Assembly (NCBI RefSeq): GCF_030052815.1
Contig: NC_079495.1
Span: forward strand, 113,915,795-113,979,794
DNA from: Hevea brasiliensis
Taxonomy: Eukaryota; Streptophyta; Magnoliopsida; Malpighiales; Euphorbiaceae
DNA length: 64,000 nucleotides
Direction of reading: 5' to 3'
Shown here: one piece after another, positions 12,081 to 22,221 of the stretch
How the letters are laid out: every line of letters starts with the position of its first letter
Position numbering within the stretch: position 1 is the first letter of the stretch
The notes under the pieces: generated by a model
The model's input: the letters and a program-made list of their open reading frames with translations, nothing else
Databases searched by the model: none
Told to the model about the DNA's origin: nothing
Program-made: the position numbers and the translations under genes

Positions 12081-12619
12081 CCTAATTTTCTTTATTTTTC
12101 TTTTCTTTTTATCTCTACTCATTTTCAATTTAATTTTTAGTAATGTTTATTCATATTTTATGTCATAATAATTATTTACTCAACTGGACAAGTCGGCCAA
12201 AAATCGTCTCTGAAGGCGAAATGACCAAAATGCCCTCCGTTTGGCTTAACGGGTCAAAATTGTCTGTACCGATTGAAAAATTTTTCTAAATATTTTCTTG
12301 GCATTCTAATGCCATAAGAACCTCAATGACCCTTCTCTGGAGTCCTAAAAATTATTTTATGAATTTTCTCTCGGGTCTAGGGCTCCTAGTTACGAGAACC
12401 GCAACTTCCCATTGGGTTACCCATCGCTTGGGCACCGGCTCATTTGACTTATTTGTATTTTATTTCTAAAATTTTTACTAAATTTTTATTATTAATATTT
12501 GAGTTAATTATGGTTCCTCACTTTAGTTTAAATATTTTTTCGGACGTTCTAGCTGTTCGGACCGACAATCGTCAGGAGCAGTAGAGAATGTACGAGTTAC
12601 TTCTGAGGAGGGTGTTACA

Positions 12620-12631
12620 ACTCTTCCTCTA
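12620..12631 (-). other. Purine-rich tract of element C
   Basis: On the - strand, AGAGGAAGAGT directly precedes the 3' LTR start TGTAACACC. It is shorter and less G-rich than the tracts of B and G. Confidence 0.6.
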
Positions 12632-13391
12632 ATTTAAATTTCGTCCTCGAAATTTACCTGATGCAAACAGTTGAGGGAACTGTTGCCTCATCATTTCTTC
12701 ACTTTCCCAAGTTGCCTCCTCGGTGTTGTGGTGCCTCCAAAGCACTTTCACCAATGGAATCTGCTTATTTCTCAACTCTTTCACTTCTCGAGCCAGGATC
12801 CGTATGGGTTCTTCTTCATATGTCAAATCCGATTGTATTTCAATTTCTTCCCTGGAGATGACATGTGAAGGATCTGAGAGGTATCTTCTTAGCATAGAAA
12901 CGTGGAACACATTGTGGATCTTATCCAGCTCTGGTGGTAAAGCTAGCCTATAGGCTACTGGTCCCACACGTTCAATGACTTCATATGGGCCAATAAACCT
13001 AGGGCTCAACTTACCTTTTCTTCCAAATCTCAATACCTTCTTCCACGGTGACACCTTGAGGAACACTTTGTCGCCAACCACATATTCTATTTCTTTTCTC
13101 TTCAGGTCGGCATAAGATTTCTGTCTGTCTGAGGCAACCTTCAGATTGGCTTTGATTAGTTTCACTTTCTCCTCAGTCTGTTTCACCAGATCTGGCCCCA
13201 CCAGTTTGTCTTCGCCCAATTCAGTCCAGCACACTGGAGTTCTACATTTCCTCCCATACAGTGCTTCATACGGGGCCATTTGGATACTAGCTTGGTAGCT
13301 ATTGTTGTATGCAAATTCTGCCAGTGGGAGGTATCTATCCCAACTTCCCTCAAACTCAATGACACAACTCCTCAGCATATCCTCAAGGACC
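12629..13391 (-). pseudogene. Element C pol, last exon: integrase C-terminus and chromodomain
   Basis: An open stretch of 249 codons from Met at 13378 down to 12629, plus VLED joining it to the upstream segment. It reads [18 protein letters not shown], then EALYGRKCRTPVCW, the GPY/F-type region (FIGPYEVIERVGPVAYRLALP), NVFHVSMLRRYLSDPSH, and a chromodomain-like tail with VKVLWRHHNTEEATWE. Chromodomains of this group bind modified histones and steer integration into heterochromatin. The upstream side ends at a consensus acceptor AG (13392-13393), so translation of this part would need splicing or an internal start. The stretch itself has no stop, making it one of the best preserved coding pieces here. 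Confidence 0.85.
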
Positions 13392-13466
13392 TGACATATA
13401 TTTCATATTATTATTATCATTTTAGTTCAATATTTGTATTAATTCAATTGGTTTCAATTGTTTACC
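13392..13466 (-). other. Intron-like segment in integrase of element C
   Basis: On the - strand, 75 nt begin GTAAAC after the codons for V-I-Q and end GTCAG before V-L-E-D-M-L. The segment is AT-rich and has an in-frame TGA four codons in, so unspliced translation would lose the pol C-terminus. Removing it exactly restores the protein order seen in elements D and G, which have no insertion here. Element A has a homologous 74-nt segment at the same codon boundary (34030-34103). Confidence 0.7.
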
Positions 13467-14112
13467 TGGATTACTCTTTCTGATTGCCCATTCGTCTGAG
13501 GATGGAAAGCTATGCTGAAGTGGAGTTGTGTACCCAAGGACTCATGCAACTTCTTCCAAAATCTCGATGTAAACCTTGGGTCTCAATCAGATATGATGGA
13601 AAGTGGAATTCCATGCAGTCTAACTATCTCACTGATATACACCGCTAACTTCTCCGGTGAGTAGTCGGTCCTAATCGGCGAGAAAGTGTGCTGACTTTGT
13701 CAATCTATCAACTATCACCCATATTGCATCATGTTTCTTCTGGGTGAGAGGTAGACCACTTACAAAATCCATGGTGACCTGATCCCATTTCCATTCAGGT
13801 ATGCGTATAGGCTGTAGCAAACCTGATGGAACTTGATGTTCTGCCTTAACTTGCTGACATGTCAAGCATTTAGTCACATAGTCAGCTATGTCCTTCTTCA
13901 TACTGTGCCACCAATCTGAAGCTTGGATCATGATACATTTTTGTACTTCCTGGGTGCATAGCATATACACTGGTGTGTGCCTCTTTTAGAATACTGGCCT
14001 TCAATTCCCCATCATCTGGTACACACAGTCTTCCTTTGTAGTACAGACACCCATCTACTTTCACCTCATAGTCAGTTGCTTTTTCCTCTGAGATTTTGCT
14101 CATAATAGCCAT
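13467..14112 (-). pseudogene. Element C pol: integrase zinc-binding and catalytic core
   Basis: On the - strand, from 14112: a region with LKEAH and [13 protein letters not shown] (His pair), then [13 protein letters not shown] (Cys pair), together the HHCC zinc-binding domain, joined by a frameshift near 13900-13970. The catalytic core follows with [11 protein letters not shown] (first Asp), [11 protein letters not shown], a frameshift at about 13671, [16 protein letters not shown] (second Asp; the stop TGA at 13583-13585 replaces a CGA Arg codon) and [14 protein letters not shown] (Glu). The three DDE residues survive, but one stop and frameshifts make this copy non-coding as it stands. Confidence 0.82.
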
Positions 14113-14145
14113 TAACTTTTCATCTGCCTTTTGTCCATCTAAAAT

Positions 14146-14748
14146 CTACTGTAGCAGGTTTGGCCACACTTGCAACTCAGCCAAAATAGCTCCATCTCGA
14201 ACCAAAGACAGACGAGCATTCAATGATCTCAAAGCTGTCATGGATTTTCTGCTCAAAGCATCAGCAACTACATTTGCCTTCCCAGGATGGTAGTCAATTA
14301 CACAATCATAGTCCTTCAGAAACTCAATCCATCGTCTCTGTCTAAGGTTGAGCTCCTTCTGGGTTGGCAAGTATTTCAGGCTTTTGTGGTCTGTGTAAAT
14401 GTAGCACTTTTCACCATACAAGTAATGCCTTCATATCTTCAGTGCGAAGATAATTGCTGCAATCTCTAGATCATGGGTAGGGTAATTCTGTTCATGTGGC
14501 CTTAGCTGCCTGGAAGCATAAGCGACCACCTTCCCCTCTTGCATCAATACACACCCTAACCCATTATGAGAGGCATCACTGTAGACCACAAAGTCCTTTC
14601 CCGACATTGGCTGTGTTAACACTGGTGCCTCTGTCAACATAGCCTTCAACTTCTCAAAACTAGTCTGACACTTGTCATTCCAGTCAAATCTGACATTCTT
14701 GTGTAACAACTTGGTCATTGGAGCAGCTATTAAGGAAAATCCCTTCAC
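14146..14748 (-). pseudogene. Element C pol: RNase H domain
   Basis: On the - strand from 14748: [18 protein letters not shown], then [22 protein letters not shown] (RNase H beta strand with the first Asp), [17 protein letters not shown] and IIFALKI. After a short break at about 14425 it continues with [34 protein letters not shown] and [17 protein letters not shown]. It degrades the RNA strand of the RNA-DNA hybrid. The order and spacing match element A (about 32760-33357). Between this and the RT (about 14749-14918) the frame is badly broken. Confidence 0.85.
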
Positions 14749-14918
14749 AAATCTCCTGTAATACCCACTAGCCCCAAGAAGCTTCGACCTCGGTTGTATT
14801 TCTAGGAGGCTTCCATTCCATCATCGCTTCTATTTTCTTAGGATCCACCTAATCCCCTCGGTGACACTATGTGTCCAAGGAATCCAATCTAATTCAACCG
14901 AAGTCACACTTGGACAAC

Positions 14919-15182
14919 TTAGCATACTGACTTCTTTTCTCTCAGGGTTTGCAGAACAATCCTCAAATGCTCATCATGTTCTTCACTGGTCTTGGAATAC
15001 ACCAAAATATCATCAATAAAGACCACTACGAACCGATCTAAGTATGGATGGAAGATACGGTTCATAAGGTCCATGAATGCCGCTGGTGCATTAGTTAGGC
15101 CAAAGGGCATCACCAGAAACTCATAATGCCCATATCGGGTCCAGAATGCAGTTTTTGGCACATCTGCATCCTTCAACCTCAC
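14919..15182 (-). pseudogene. Element C pol: RT catalytic core
   Basis: On the - strand from 15182: [40 protein letters not shown], and the RT active site [11 protein letters not shown] (FIDD), ending [16 protein letters not shown] before a stop. A short deletion and frameshift near 15180 separates it from the RT N-terminal half: [10 protein letters not shown] of relatives is reduced to DLDRIFR. The catalytic Asp pair is intact. Confidence 0.85.
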
Positions 15183-16396
15183 CTGAAGATACGATCGAGA
15201 TCAATCATAGAAAATACTCCTGCTCCCTTCAACTGATCAAACAGATCATCAATTCTAGGCAACGGATATTTATTCTTCACTGTCACTTTATTCAACTGCC
15301 GGTAATCAATGCATAGCCTCAAAGTCCCATCCTTCTTTTTCACAAACAGCACTGGAGCTCCCCATGGTGACACACTGGGGCGTATGAACCCCTTATCAAG
15401 CAACTCTTGCAACTGAGTTTTCAACTCCCTCAATTCAGTGGGTGCCATCCTATAAGGAGCAATGGAAATGGGTGCTGTACCCGGCAGTGTCTCAATAGCA
15501 AATTCAACTTCCCTTTCTGGTGGTAAACCGGGCAATTCTTCAGGAAATACCTCTGGGAAGTCTCTTACTATGGGTATATCACTCAGGTTTGGCTTAGCCT
15601 GCCTAGTATCCACCACATGTGCTAGGTAGGCTTCACAGCCTTTTCTCATCATTCTTCTTGCAACTGTGGCTGAGATAACATTGGACAGGAAATCTGTCCT
15701 TTCACCCACAACAGTGATCTCATTACCCTCTGAAGTTTTCAGAGAAATTCTCTTCAATTTGCAATCAACTATTGCCTGATGACGTGACAACCAGTCCATT
15801 CCCAAAATCACGTCAAACTCGTGGAAGGGCAACTCAATCTGGTCTGCCAAAAATTCATACCCCTGAATCCTTAACGGGTAACCCTTGTATACTTTGTTCA
15901 CCACTACACTATGGCCCAATGGATTAGTGACCAGAATGTCTTGGTCACTCTCCCCTACTAGTATCCCCCTTTCTACGGGTAGGTTGATGCAGATGTATGA
16001 ATGAGTGGATCCTGGATCCACCAATGCATGCACAGATGTATTGTAGAGGGAGAACGTACCCCTGATGACGTCCGGGGCATCTTGCTCCTCCTGAGCTCTA
16101 ATGGCATAAGCTCTGGCAGGTGGTCTGTTATCAGGCCTCTCTGCTGGTTCAGATGCAGGCCTCTGAGATGATCCCACTGCCTCAGATTTGCCAGATTTTC
16201 TACCCCTTTGTGGTGCAGGCAGTGCATGCGCTTGCATTGGAGCAGCTGTAGTGGTTCTGCGTGGACAGTTCCTCAACTGATGCTCTGTTGACCCACACCT
16301 TAAGCAGGCACCAGTCACTCTCCAACACTCCCCCTTGTGCCACTTCAGGCAATGTGGACATGCAGAAGATGCTGGGGCTGGTCCCCTGAACCCCAT
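15179..16396 (-). pseudogene. Element C: Gag zinc knuckles, protease and RT N-terminus (405 codons open)
   Basis: The longest open frame in the window, - strand. Residues 13-24 form a CX2CX3HX3C knuckle and 31-44 a CX2CX4HX4C knuckle, both intact; they bind RNA. A Pro/Ser-rich linker follows, then the retropepsin-like protease with [13 protein letters not shown] and [14 protein letters not shown]. The linker [20 protein letters not shown] leads into RT with [20 protein letters not shown] and [13 protein letters not shown]. It ends at the frameshift that breaks RT. The Met at 16396 is only the first Met of the open stretch; upstream Gag continues in another frame. Confidence 0.88.
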
Positions 16397-16431
16397 CCAC
16401 GAGAGCGCCCGCGATGGTGTGGTGACCTCTC

Positions 16432-17307
16432 CTAGGGGTAAGCGTGGCTGGGCCCCGAGTGACCACGACCTTGTGGTGACTGAACTGCATGCGGTGGACC
16501 TTTGAACTTCTTCCCAAATGCAGGAGATGAACTAGGCGACTGGCCCCTCTTCTGCTGTCTTTCCCTTCTAGTCCGCTCACCGATTCTTACTTTTTCAACC
16601 TTTATTGCGACTTCCACTAACTAAGTGAAGTCGGTAATTCCCAAAGGCGATGATCATGATCTTTATGTTGTCATTTAGTCCCTCTTCAAATCTCTTACAC
16701 CTTTCAGCCTCATTAGGGACTATCTCCCTTCCGTAGCGGCTCAATCTAACAAATTCCTTTTCATACTCGGCAACTGACAGCTGTCTCTGCCTCAGATTAA
16801 TAAACTCTCTTCTTCTCTCTTCCAGGTATACACTACCCACATATTTCTTCTTAAATTCAGAGAGAAAGAAGTCCCAAGTTACTATTTCTGACTGCACTTC
16901 ACTGGATACTGTGTCCCACCATTCATATGCATCATCTTGCAACAAAGATATGGCAGCTTCTAAATTTTGCTCTGGAGTGCAGTGGAGTTGTTTTAAAAAT
17001 CTCTGCTCTGCTCAACCAATTCTCTACTGTGAGAATCATCTTCTCTCTTGCCAAAGAAGTCCACTGCTCCAAACTTTCTCAATTTTTCTAGATGTGATTT
17101 TGGTTGTGGAGGTGGTGGTGGTGCTGGCATTACCCCGGCCATTTGTTTGAAAAATTCAGCCATTTGCTGGAACATGGCCTGTGGAGGCTGAGCAGGCTCT
17201 GCTTGAGCTGGCGGAGCAGGTTCTCCCATACCCCCAGTCTCAGCTGCTGCAGGTGGAGCATGACTCTCCACTTCCTCCTCAACTGCCCTCTGAGATGTAG
17301 GGTCCAT
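16432..17307 (-). pseudogene. Element C gag: N-terminal and core domains, frameshifted
   Basis: The natural Gag start is Met at 17307 (MDPTSQRAVEEEVESH), about 110 nt downstream of the PBS, and is shared with elements A (30189) and F (61236). A Pro/Gln-rich N-terminus with FQQMAEFFKQMAGVMP leads to HLEKLRKFGAVDFFGKREDD, where a frameshift occurs near 17000. The Gag core resumes at 16945 (LLQDDAYEWWDTV, ITWDFF-like, KKYVGSVYLEERRREF, VAEYEKEFVRLSRYG, RCKRFEEGLNDNIK). A second frameshift near 16610 precedes a basic linker (VEKVRIGERTRRERQQKRGQ). Gag forms the virus-like particle that packages element RNA. Confidence 0.85.
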
Positions 17308-17417
17308 ATCCTATTCAAAATAAGAGAAACAAACAGATCTGCATTAGTGTCACCTCGACTCTTACAAATGCAATGCATGGTATGGACTCAATCTAGGCCC
17401 AGAAACGCCTAAACCGT

Positions 17418-17429
17418 GCTCTGATACCA
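17418..17429 (-). other. Primer binding site of element C (tRNA-iMet)
   Basis: The - strand reads TGGTATCAGAGC, 5 nt inside the 5' LTR end. This is the standard plant initiator-Met primer site. Confidence 0.93.
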
Positions 17430-17434
17430 CTAAA

Positions 17435-19461
17435 TGTGACACCCCTTACCCGTCTACAGTATATCCGAGTAAGTTATGTCACACGGTGTACCGGAACACT
17501 TTATTTTATCTTAATTAATTTTCATCATAATCTTGAATATATCTTGTGAAATATAATGTATTTAAGTCATTTGTTGAAATTTTAATTAATTTGAGGTTCC
17601 GAAAATTTTATAGAAAATCCGTCAGAGTGCCGGCTAAAAATGGAGAAAACAGTTCTTCGGAACCTGTGAAAAACACTTCCTATAATTATATTCAATCATC
17701 ACAAACTCCAACATCAAAATCTCAACATTTTTCAATTTCATTTCTCAATCATTCATCTCATGTGATAATCATGTATAATCACAGATAAACATTCACTTTT
17801 CCATTCACAAACACAATTCTCATTATTTACATGAACATCAAAATACATTTCATAAGTTCAATTACATATGAGAAAATAAAAATTAGTTACAAAATATCAA
17901 AATGAAACCTAGTGTCCTACCAATGCACAGAAGATGGTGAGGTGACACAGACACTATGCAGAGCTGCAGGATGGTCTCACCCAGTCTGCGGTCTACTGGG
18001 CTGTTGATCAGTATCTCCAGAACCTACGCGTGGCAAAAGCAACGCGCTAAGCAATAATGCTTAGTGGTGCAATAATAAAATAAAAGGAAATAACAGAAAA
18101 TAAATATGTATTGAATGTATCGATGTTTTACTGGTTTTATACTTGTTATAATCATTTATTTCGTTAACTTTATCCACTTTCATTCTTTTGGTTGCCCAAG
18201 TAACCTATACTGGACGACTGGACTGGATAAACGGGTATACTGGCGCTGGGTATCTAGTACCTCGGGCCGTCACACCATCGGTCACGTATGCATCTCCCGG
18301 TGTGCAACAGAACAACTAACTGTAATGACCATAGGCACAAGGCCAAATATCAACACAATATAAGAATGGCCAAAAGCCATGAAATCACAAAATGGCATAA
18401 TGCCATGTGCAGTACTGCTAGCTGAACCCTATTGGCATGCCAAACTATCCAAACCAATCTTGTTAGGTATACTAGGGCATTTGATACTTTTGAATTCTTC
18501 AATTTTTGAATTTCAAGTTTTGGTGTCACTATTCACTTCATTGGTCAACAAAAATGTTGACTTTTGGATAGAAAATAGGTACATTGGTTTTAACACCCCC
18601 AATGTACCACATTTTGCATTCAAAACTTGTTGGAATTGATCACCAATACCATTTCTAAGCTTAGAACTAAGGGAGCAGAATTTTTAGTTTTTGTACCCTA
18701 ATTTTACTGTTCCATTAGTAACTGTTACAGTGGGAATTTGAGGAAATAGTAAACATGAAAGTTGTTCCTTATTTTGTCTAGTAGAATTTCCTTTTTTGAA
18801 TTACTCCATTTGGAGTTATGTAGCTCTAGTTATGGTCCAAAAACCACAGCTGGCCAGATTAAAAACTGCAAAATTGACCATATCTATAGTGCAGTGAACA
18901 GTGACTGCCACTGCCTTGTTGGATAGGTTCTGGTCATAATTTGGGGTAGGTTTCTTCATGAAAGTTGTTTGTCTATATCTTAACTTGTTTCTGTAAACAT
19001 TTCAGGTCAATTGACCCATTCTACAATGAGTTATGGCCAAATGAATAATTACTGTTCATTTGGTCATTCTGCAGATTCTGGTTGCAGGGTATCCGGATTG
19101 GGGCCAGTTTTTGATCCACTTGCTTTGGTCTTTTGGGCATGGTTTCTTCAGAAAAATTGTGCCATTATGTGTCTAGTTTTATTTCCAATTGGCCAAATAC
19201 CAATTGAACCTACACAGCCAAAGATATGGCAGTCCAAACAAGCTGGACTCCCAGCCTCACCTGCTGCTGTCACTAGGCAGCCTACCAATTTGGTTTGTAA
19301 CACTCTAGTTCACTTCAAATTATGGTCAACTTGCCTCAAATGGTCACTAATTGACCATTAGAATGTTCACTCATCATTCATAAGCCAAGTCCAAATTTCA
19401 CTCCCAAAACCCTAATTTCCCATTATGATTCACAGCACACACCTTAGTTAACACTTCCATT

Positions 19462-19539
<78 letters not shown>

Positions 19540-20568
19540 TTTAAACACCCTCTCTAATCCACTCTAAGCCCATCTAAACCATCAAAGTCATAACCCTCAC
19601 TAGGCAGCTGAATTCCATGGTATACATACACATGAGTTTTAGTCCATTTACTTCACAATTTCATATTAATTTCAAGTCCCTAACATGGAATAAAAGAAAT
19701 ATATGCATAAATAAGCACTAACCTCTTGTAGGGCAGAATTTTCCAAACTTAAACTTCACTTTCTTTCCTTTTCTAGGCTGCCAAACACTTTCCCAAGAGG
19801 TATGGACAAGTTTTAATGAAAGGTGTCTAGGGTTTAGTAGTGAAACAAAGAGAGAAAGAGAGCTTTGGTTGAGAATCAATGGAGGGAGAGGAGAAGGGTT
19901 TTAGCTGGCTGAAGGAGAAGAAGAAGACCAGAATTTTTTTGGTCTATTTTGACTCTTTTAAGTGTTTTAAGAATGCTTGTTAACTTGTGATTGGTTGGGA
20001 GTAAGATAATGACATCATGTGATGTCATTATCCCTAATTTTCTTTATTTTTCTTTTCTTTTCATCTCTACTCATTTTCAATTTAATTTTTAGTAATGTTT
20101 ATTCATATTTTATGTCATAATAATTATTTACTCAACTGGACAAGTCGGCCAAAAATCGTCTCTGAAGGCGAAATGACCAAAATGCCCTCCGTTTGGCTTA
20201 ACGGGTCAAAATTGTCTGTACCGATTGAAAAATTTTTCTAAATATTTTCTTGGCATTCTAATGCCATAGGAACCTCAATGACCCTTCTCTGGAGTCCCAA
20301 AAATTATTTTATGAATTTTCTCTCGGGTCTAGGGCTCCTAGTTGCGAGAACCGCAACTTCCCATTGGGTTACCCATCGCTTGGGCACCGGCTCATTTGAC
20401 TTAGTTGTATTTTATTTCTAAAATTTTTACTAGATTTTTCTTATTAATATTTGAGTTAATTATGGTTCCTCACTTTAGTTTAAATATTTTTCTGGACTTT
20501 CTAGTATGCAGACCGACAATCAGTCACCGAACGAGAATGTACGGAGTTGCTACTGGGAGGGTGTTACA
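17435..20568 (-). repeat. Element C 5' LTR (right copy)
   Basis: The partner of 9504-12619, 3134 bp. It carries the same palindrome (20005-20032), hairpins (about 18041-18405), modules and a longer TA run. It is the 5' LTR in the element sense, because the PBS adjoins its left edge. Confidence 0.93.
19465..19536. repeat. (TA)36 microsatellite in right LTR of element C
   Basis: A pure TA run of 72 nt, expanded or contracted relative to the 46-nt run at 11537-11582. Confidence 0.95.
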
Positions 20569-20573
20569 TTTAC
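20569..20573. repeat. Right target-site duplication of element C
   Basis: tttac, identical to 9499-9503. Element B continues to the right. Confidence 0.95.
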
Positions 20574-21187
20574 CATGCTAAAATCTCTAGTCCCATAACA
20601 ATTCTTGATGTACTGTAATTCGTGCTAGGGTAACAGAGTCTTTAACTCTCACAATCTTGCAACCATGATATTTTGATATTCTAATTGTAGAGTTTTAAAT
20701 CCCGAATTAGGATTTTCAAACTTAGTCTTAGTAATAAAACTCTATTCTGGTATATTTGTACCAGAGCGAAAGTCATTTATAACTATTCTTATCCTTATGT
20801 ACTATTGGGTAGTACGTAGCTCTACACAATAAATCTCAAGTTAGTACTATAATCTGCAGCTTACAGCACAAACATCAAGAATATTGCATAGTTACTACAA
20901 TACATCCCAATAAATCAAACTTCCCTATGTCTTATTTCTTTCAAATCTACTAATATCTTAAACTTATTTTGATTATGGTACTTATTGACATCTATCACTT
21001 CCCTCTAGGGCAGATATATTGCTATAACTTACTTTTAGATCCTCTTGCCTTACCTAATTAGGCTTACTAATTAACTTTATAATTTATCGTAGTCTAGGAG
21101 ATGTCTCTCACTAGAAACTTTTTCAAAATTAATTCCAATCACGCTTATTATTGCAATTCTTATCCTAAAAGACTAATTATTAACACA
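20574..21187 (-). other. Element B internal remnant without recognisable coding
   Basis: AT-rich sequence between element C and the gag/protease remnant of B. By position it should hold protease C-terminal and RT sequence, but I can match none of the chromovirus motifs in either strand. Confidence 0.4.
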
Positions 21188-22012
21188 TTAAAATTTATCT
21201 CCATGCAAGGGAATAGCAGTAGAACATATAATTTTAGCATTAGCATATAAACAAGTAGAGCTGGAATCAAATAGTACATAATTAGTCCTTTCACAAGTTA
21301 AGGACATACCGATAACTACATCTGAAGTCTCTGCTTCTTCCCCTCGATGCACGGTGTTCCCTCTTTCTAGTGTATTCTTCTGCTCAGGTTGGTCCATTGT
21401 ACGAGGATTACCTGAAGTGTTGTCTCTACTTCTGCCTCTGCCCCTATTGACTATTAATGAGCCTCTAAAATCAGAACCTTGGACTGATTCCTTTGGTGTA
21501 GTGTGTGGCATAACTTGACGTGCGCTAGTACAATCTCGGGCGAAATGTCCAATTCCACCACAATTGAAACAGGCTCCAGTGACCCTATGGCATATACCTC
21601 CGTGTAATTTCCCACAAACGTCACAGAGACAGGTAGGGTAGGAACTTCTGGTTCTTTGACGAATGGTTCTTGATTGCTTCTGCCCTGAAGATCTGCCTCT
21701 GTCATACTTGAGAACTCGGGGTCCCTCAAAATCTTTTCTCTTTCCTAAATTACTACTCGAACTTTGACCAATAGATTTCCCACTTTTCTCTTTTTCATGC
21801 TGTTCTTAAGGGGGTTGGGTTTGTACTTAGGCCTGGGCTGACAGATTATCAGCCATTTGCTGAAAGAACATGGCCATCTGCTGGGCCATTTGTGCAGTAA
21901 TTTGTATAGGAGGGATTGGTGCAGTTGGACCTCCAACGCTCTGTGAAATTGGGGCTTCTCTTTGTAAGTTAGCTGTATCAGATTGCTCTACCATTTTATC
22001 CCTCTTGACCAT
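21188..22012 (-). pseudogene. Element B: gag lacking its core, with decayed protease start
   Basis: On the - strand from Met at 22012: MVKRDKMVEQSD, then AQQMAMFFQQMADNLSAQA and a stop. The frame then passes almost directly to the C-terminal linker (KSGKSIGQSSSSNLGKRKDF) that in element G lies after the whole Gag core, so roughly 150 codons of Gag core are missing. A first knuckle CDVCGKLHGGIC and a second CFNCGGIGHFARDC remain, followed by GEEAETSDVVIG and a protease start YVLFDSSSTCLY, in which the DPGSTHSY active-site loop of G has become DSSSTCLY. The remnant ends at a stop at 21188. The closest relative is element G. Confidence 0.72.
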
Positions 22013-22201
22013 ATCTACTCACAGGATTTTCTTTTTCTTTTTTTTTTTTCTATTTCCTGTACACCCAACACAAGGAGATTTCTTCCCGTTAGTTCATATT
22101 TATGATGTAAATGTACTGTATGTAACAAATATGGACTTTGAGCAGTTGTACTTAACAAGAAAAGACACAATTTCACAATTTAAAACATACTTCAAAAACT
22201 T

Positions 22202-22213
22202 GCTCTGATACCA
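22202..22213 (-). other. Primer binding site of element B (tRNA-iMet)
   Basis: The - strand reads TGGTATCAGAGC, separated from the LTR by 8 nt. It is intact although the coding region of B is wrecked. Confidence 0.92.
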
Positions 22214-22221
22214 CTAAAACA

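Larger units (their letters stand above)
9504..12619 (-). repeat. Element C 3' LTR (left copy)
   Basis: It aligns throughout with 17435-20568. From the - strand start it holds a CCAAT box and 13-bp-arm palindrome near 12038-12080, an AT microsatellite, three degenerate modules (about 10820-11281), GGC/GCC hairpins near 10381-10477 and the CTAAGC/GCTTAG stem-loop at 10114-10135. Open frames at 10257-10710 and 11036-11396 are repeated almost unchanged in the other LTR, so they are not genes. Confidence 0.93.
9504..20568 (-). mobile_element. Element C: complete chromovirus LTR retrotransposon (- strand)
   Basis: This is a structurally complete 11.07-kb element with LTRs at 9504-12619 (3116 bp) and 17435-20568 (3134 bp), ends TGTGACACC/GGTGTTACA and perfect tttac duplications. 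On the - strand the order is 5' LTR, PBS for tRNA-iMet, gag, protease, RT, RNase H, integrase, chromodomain, purine tract, 3' LTR. By eye the LTRs are about 96-97 percent identical. The coding region has several frameshifts and stops, so this copy is not autonomous. It is the nearest relative of element A in the window and shares with it an intron-like segment in pol. Confidence 0.95.

Noticed and set aside
17418..17429. Possible tRNA gene near the GCTCTGATACCA strings
   Set aside because: They are primer binding sites only; no cloverleaf, anticodon arm or A/B boxes surround them.
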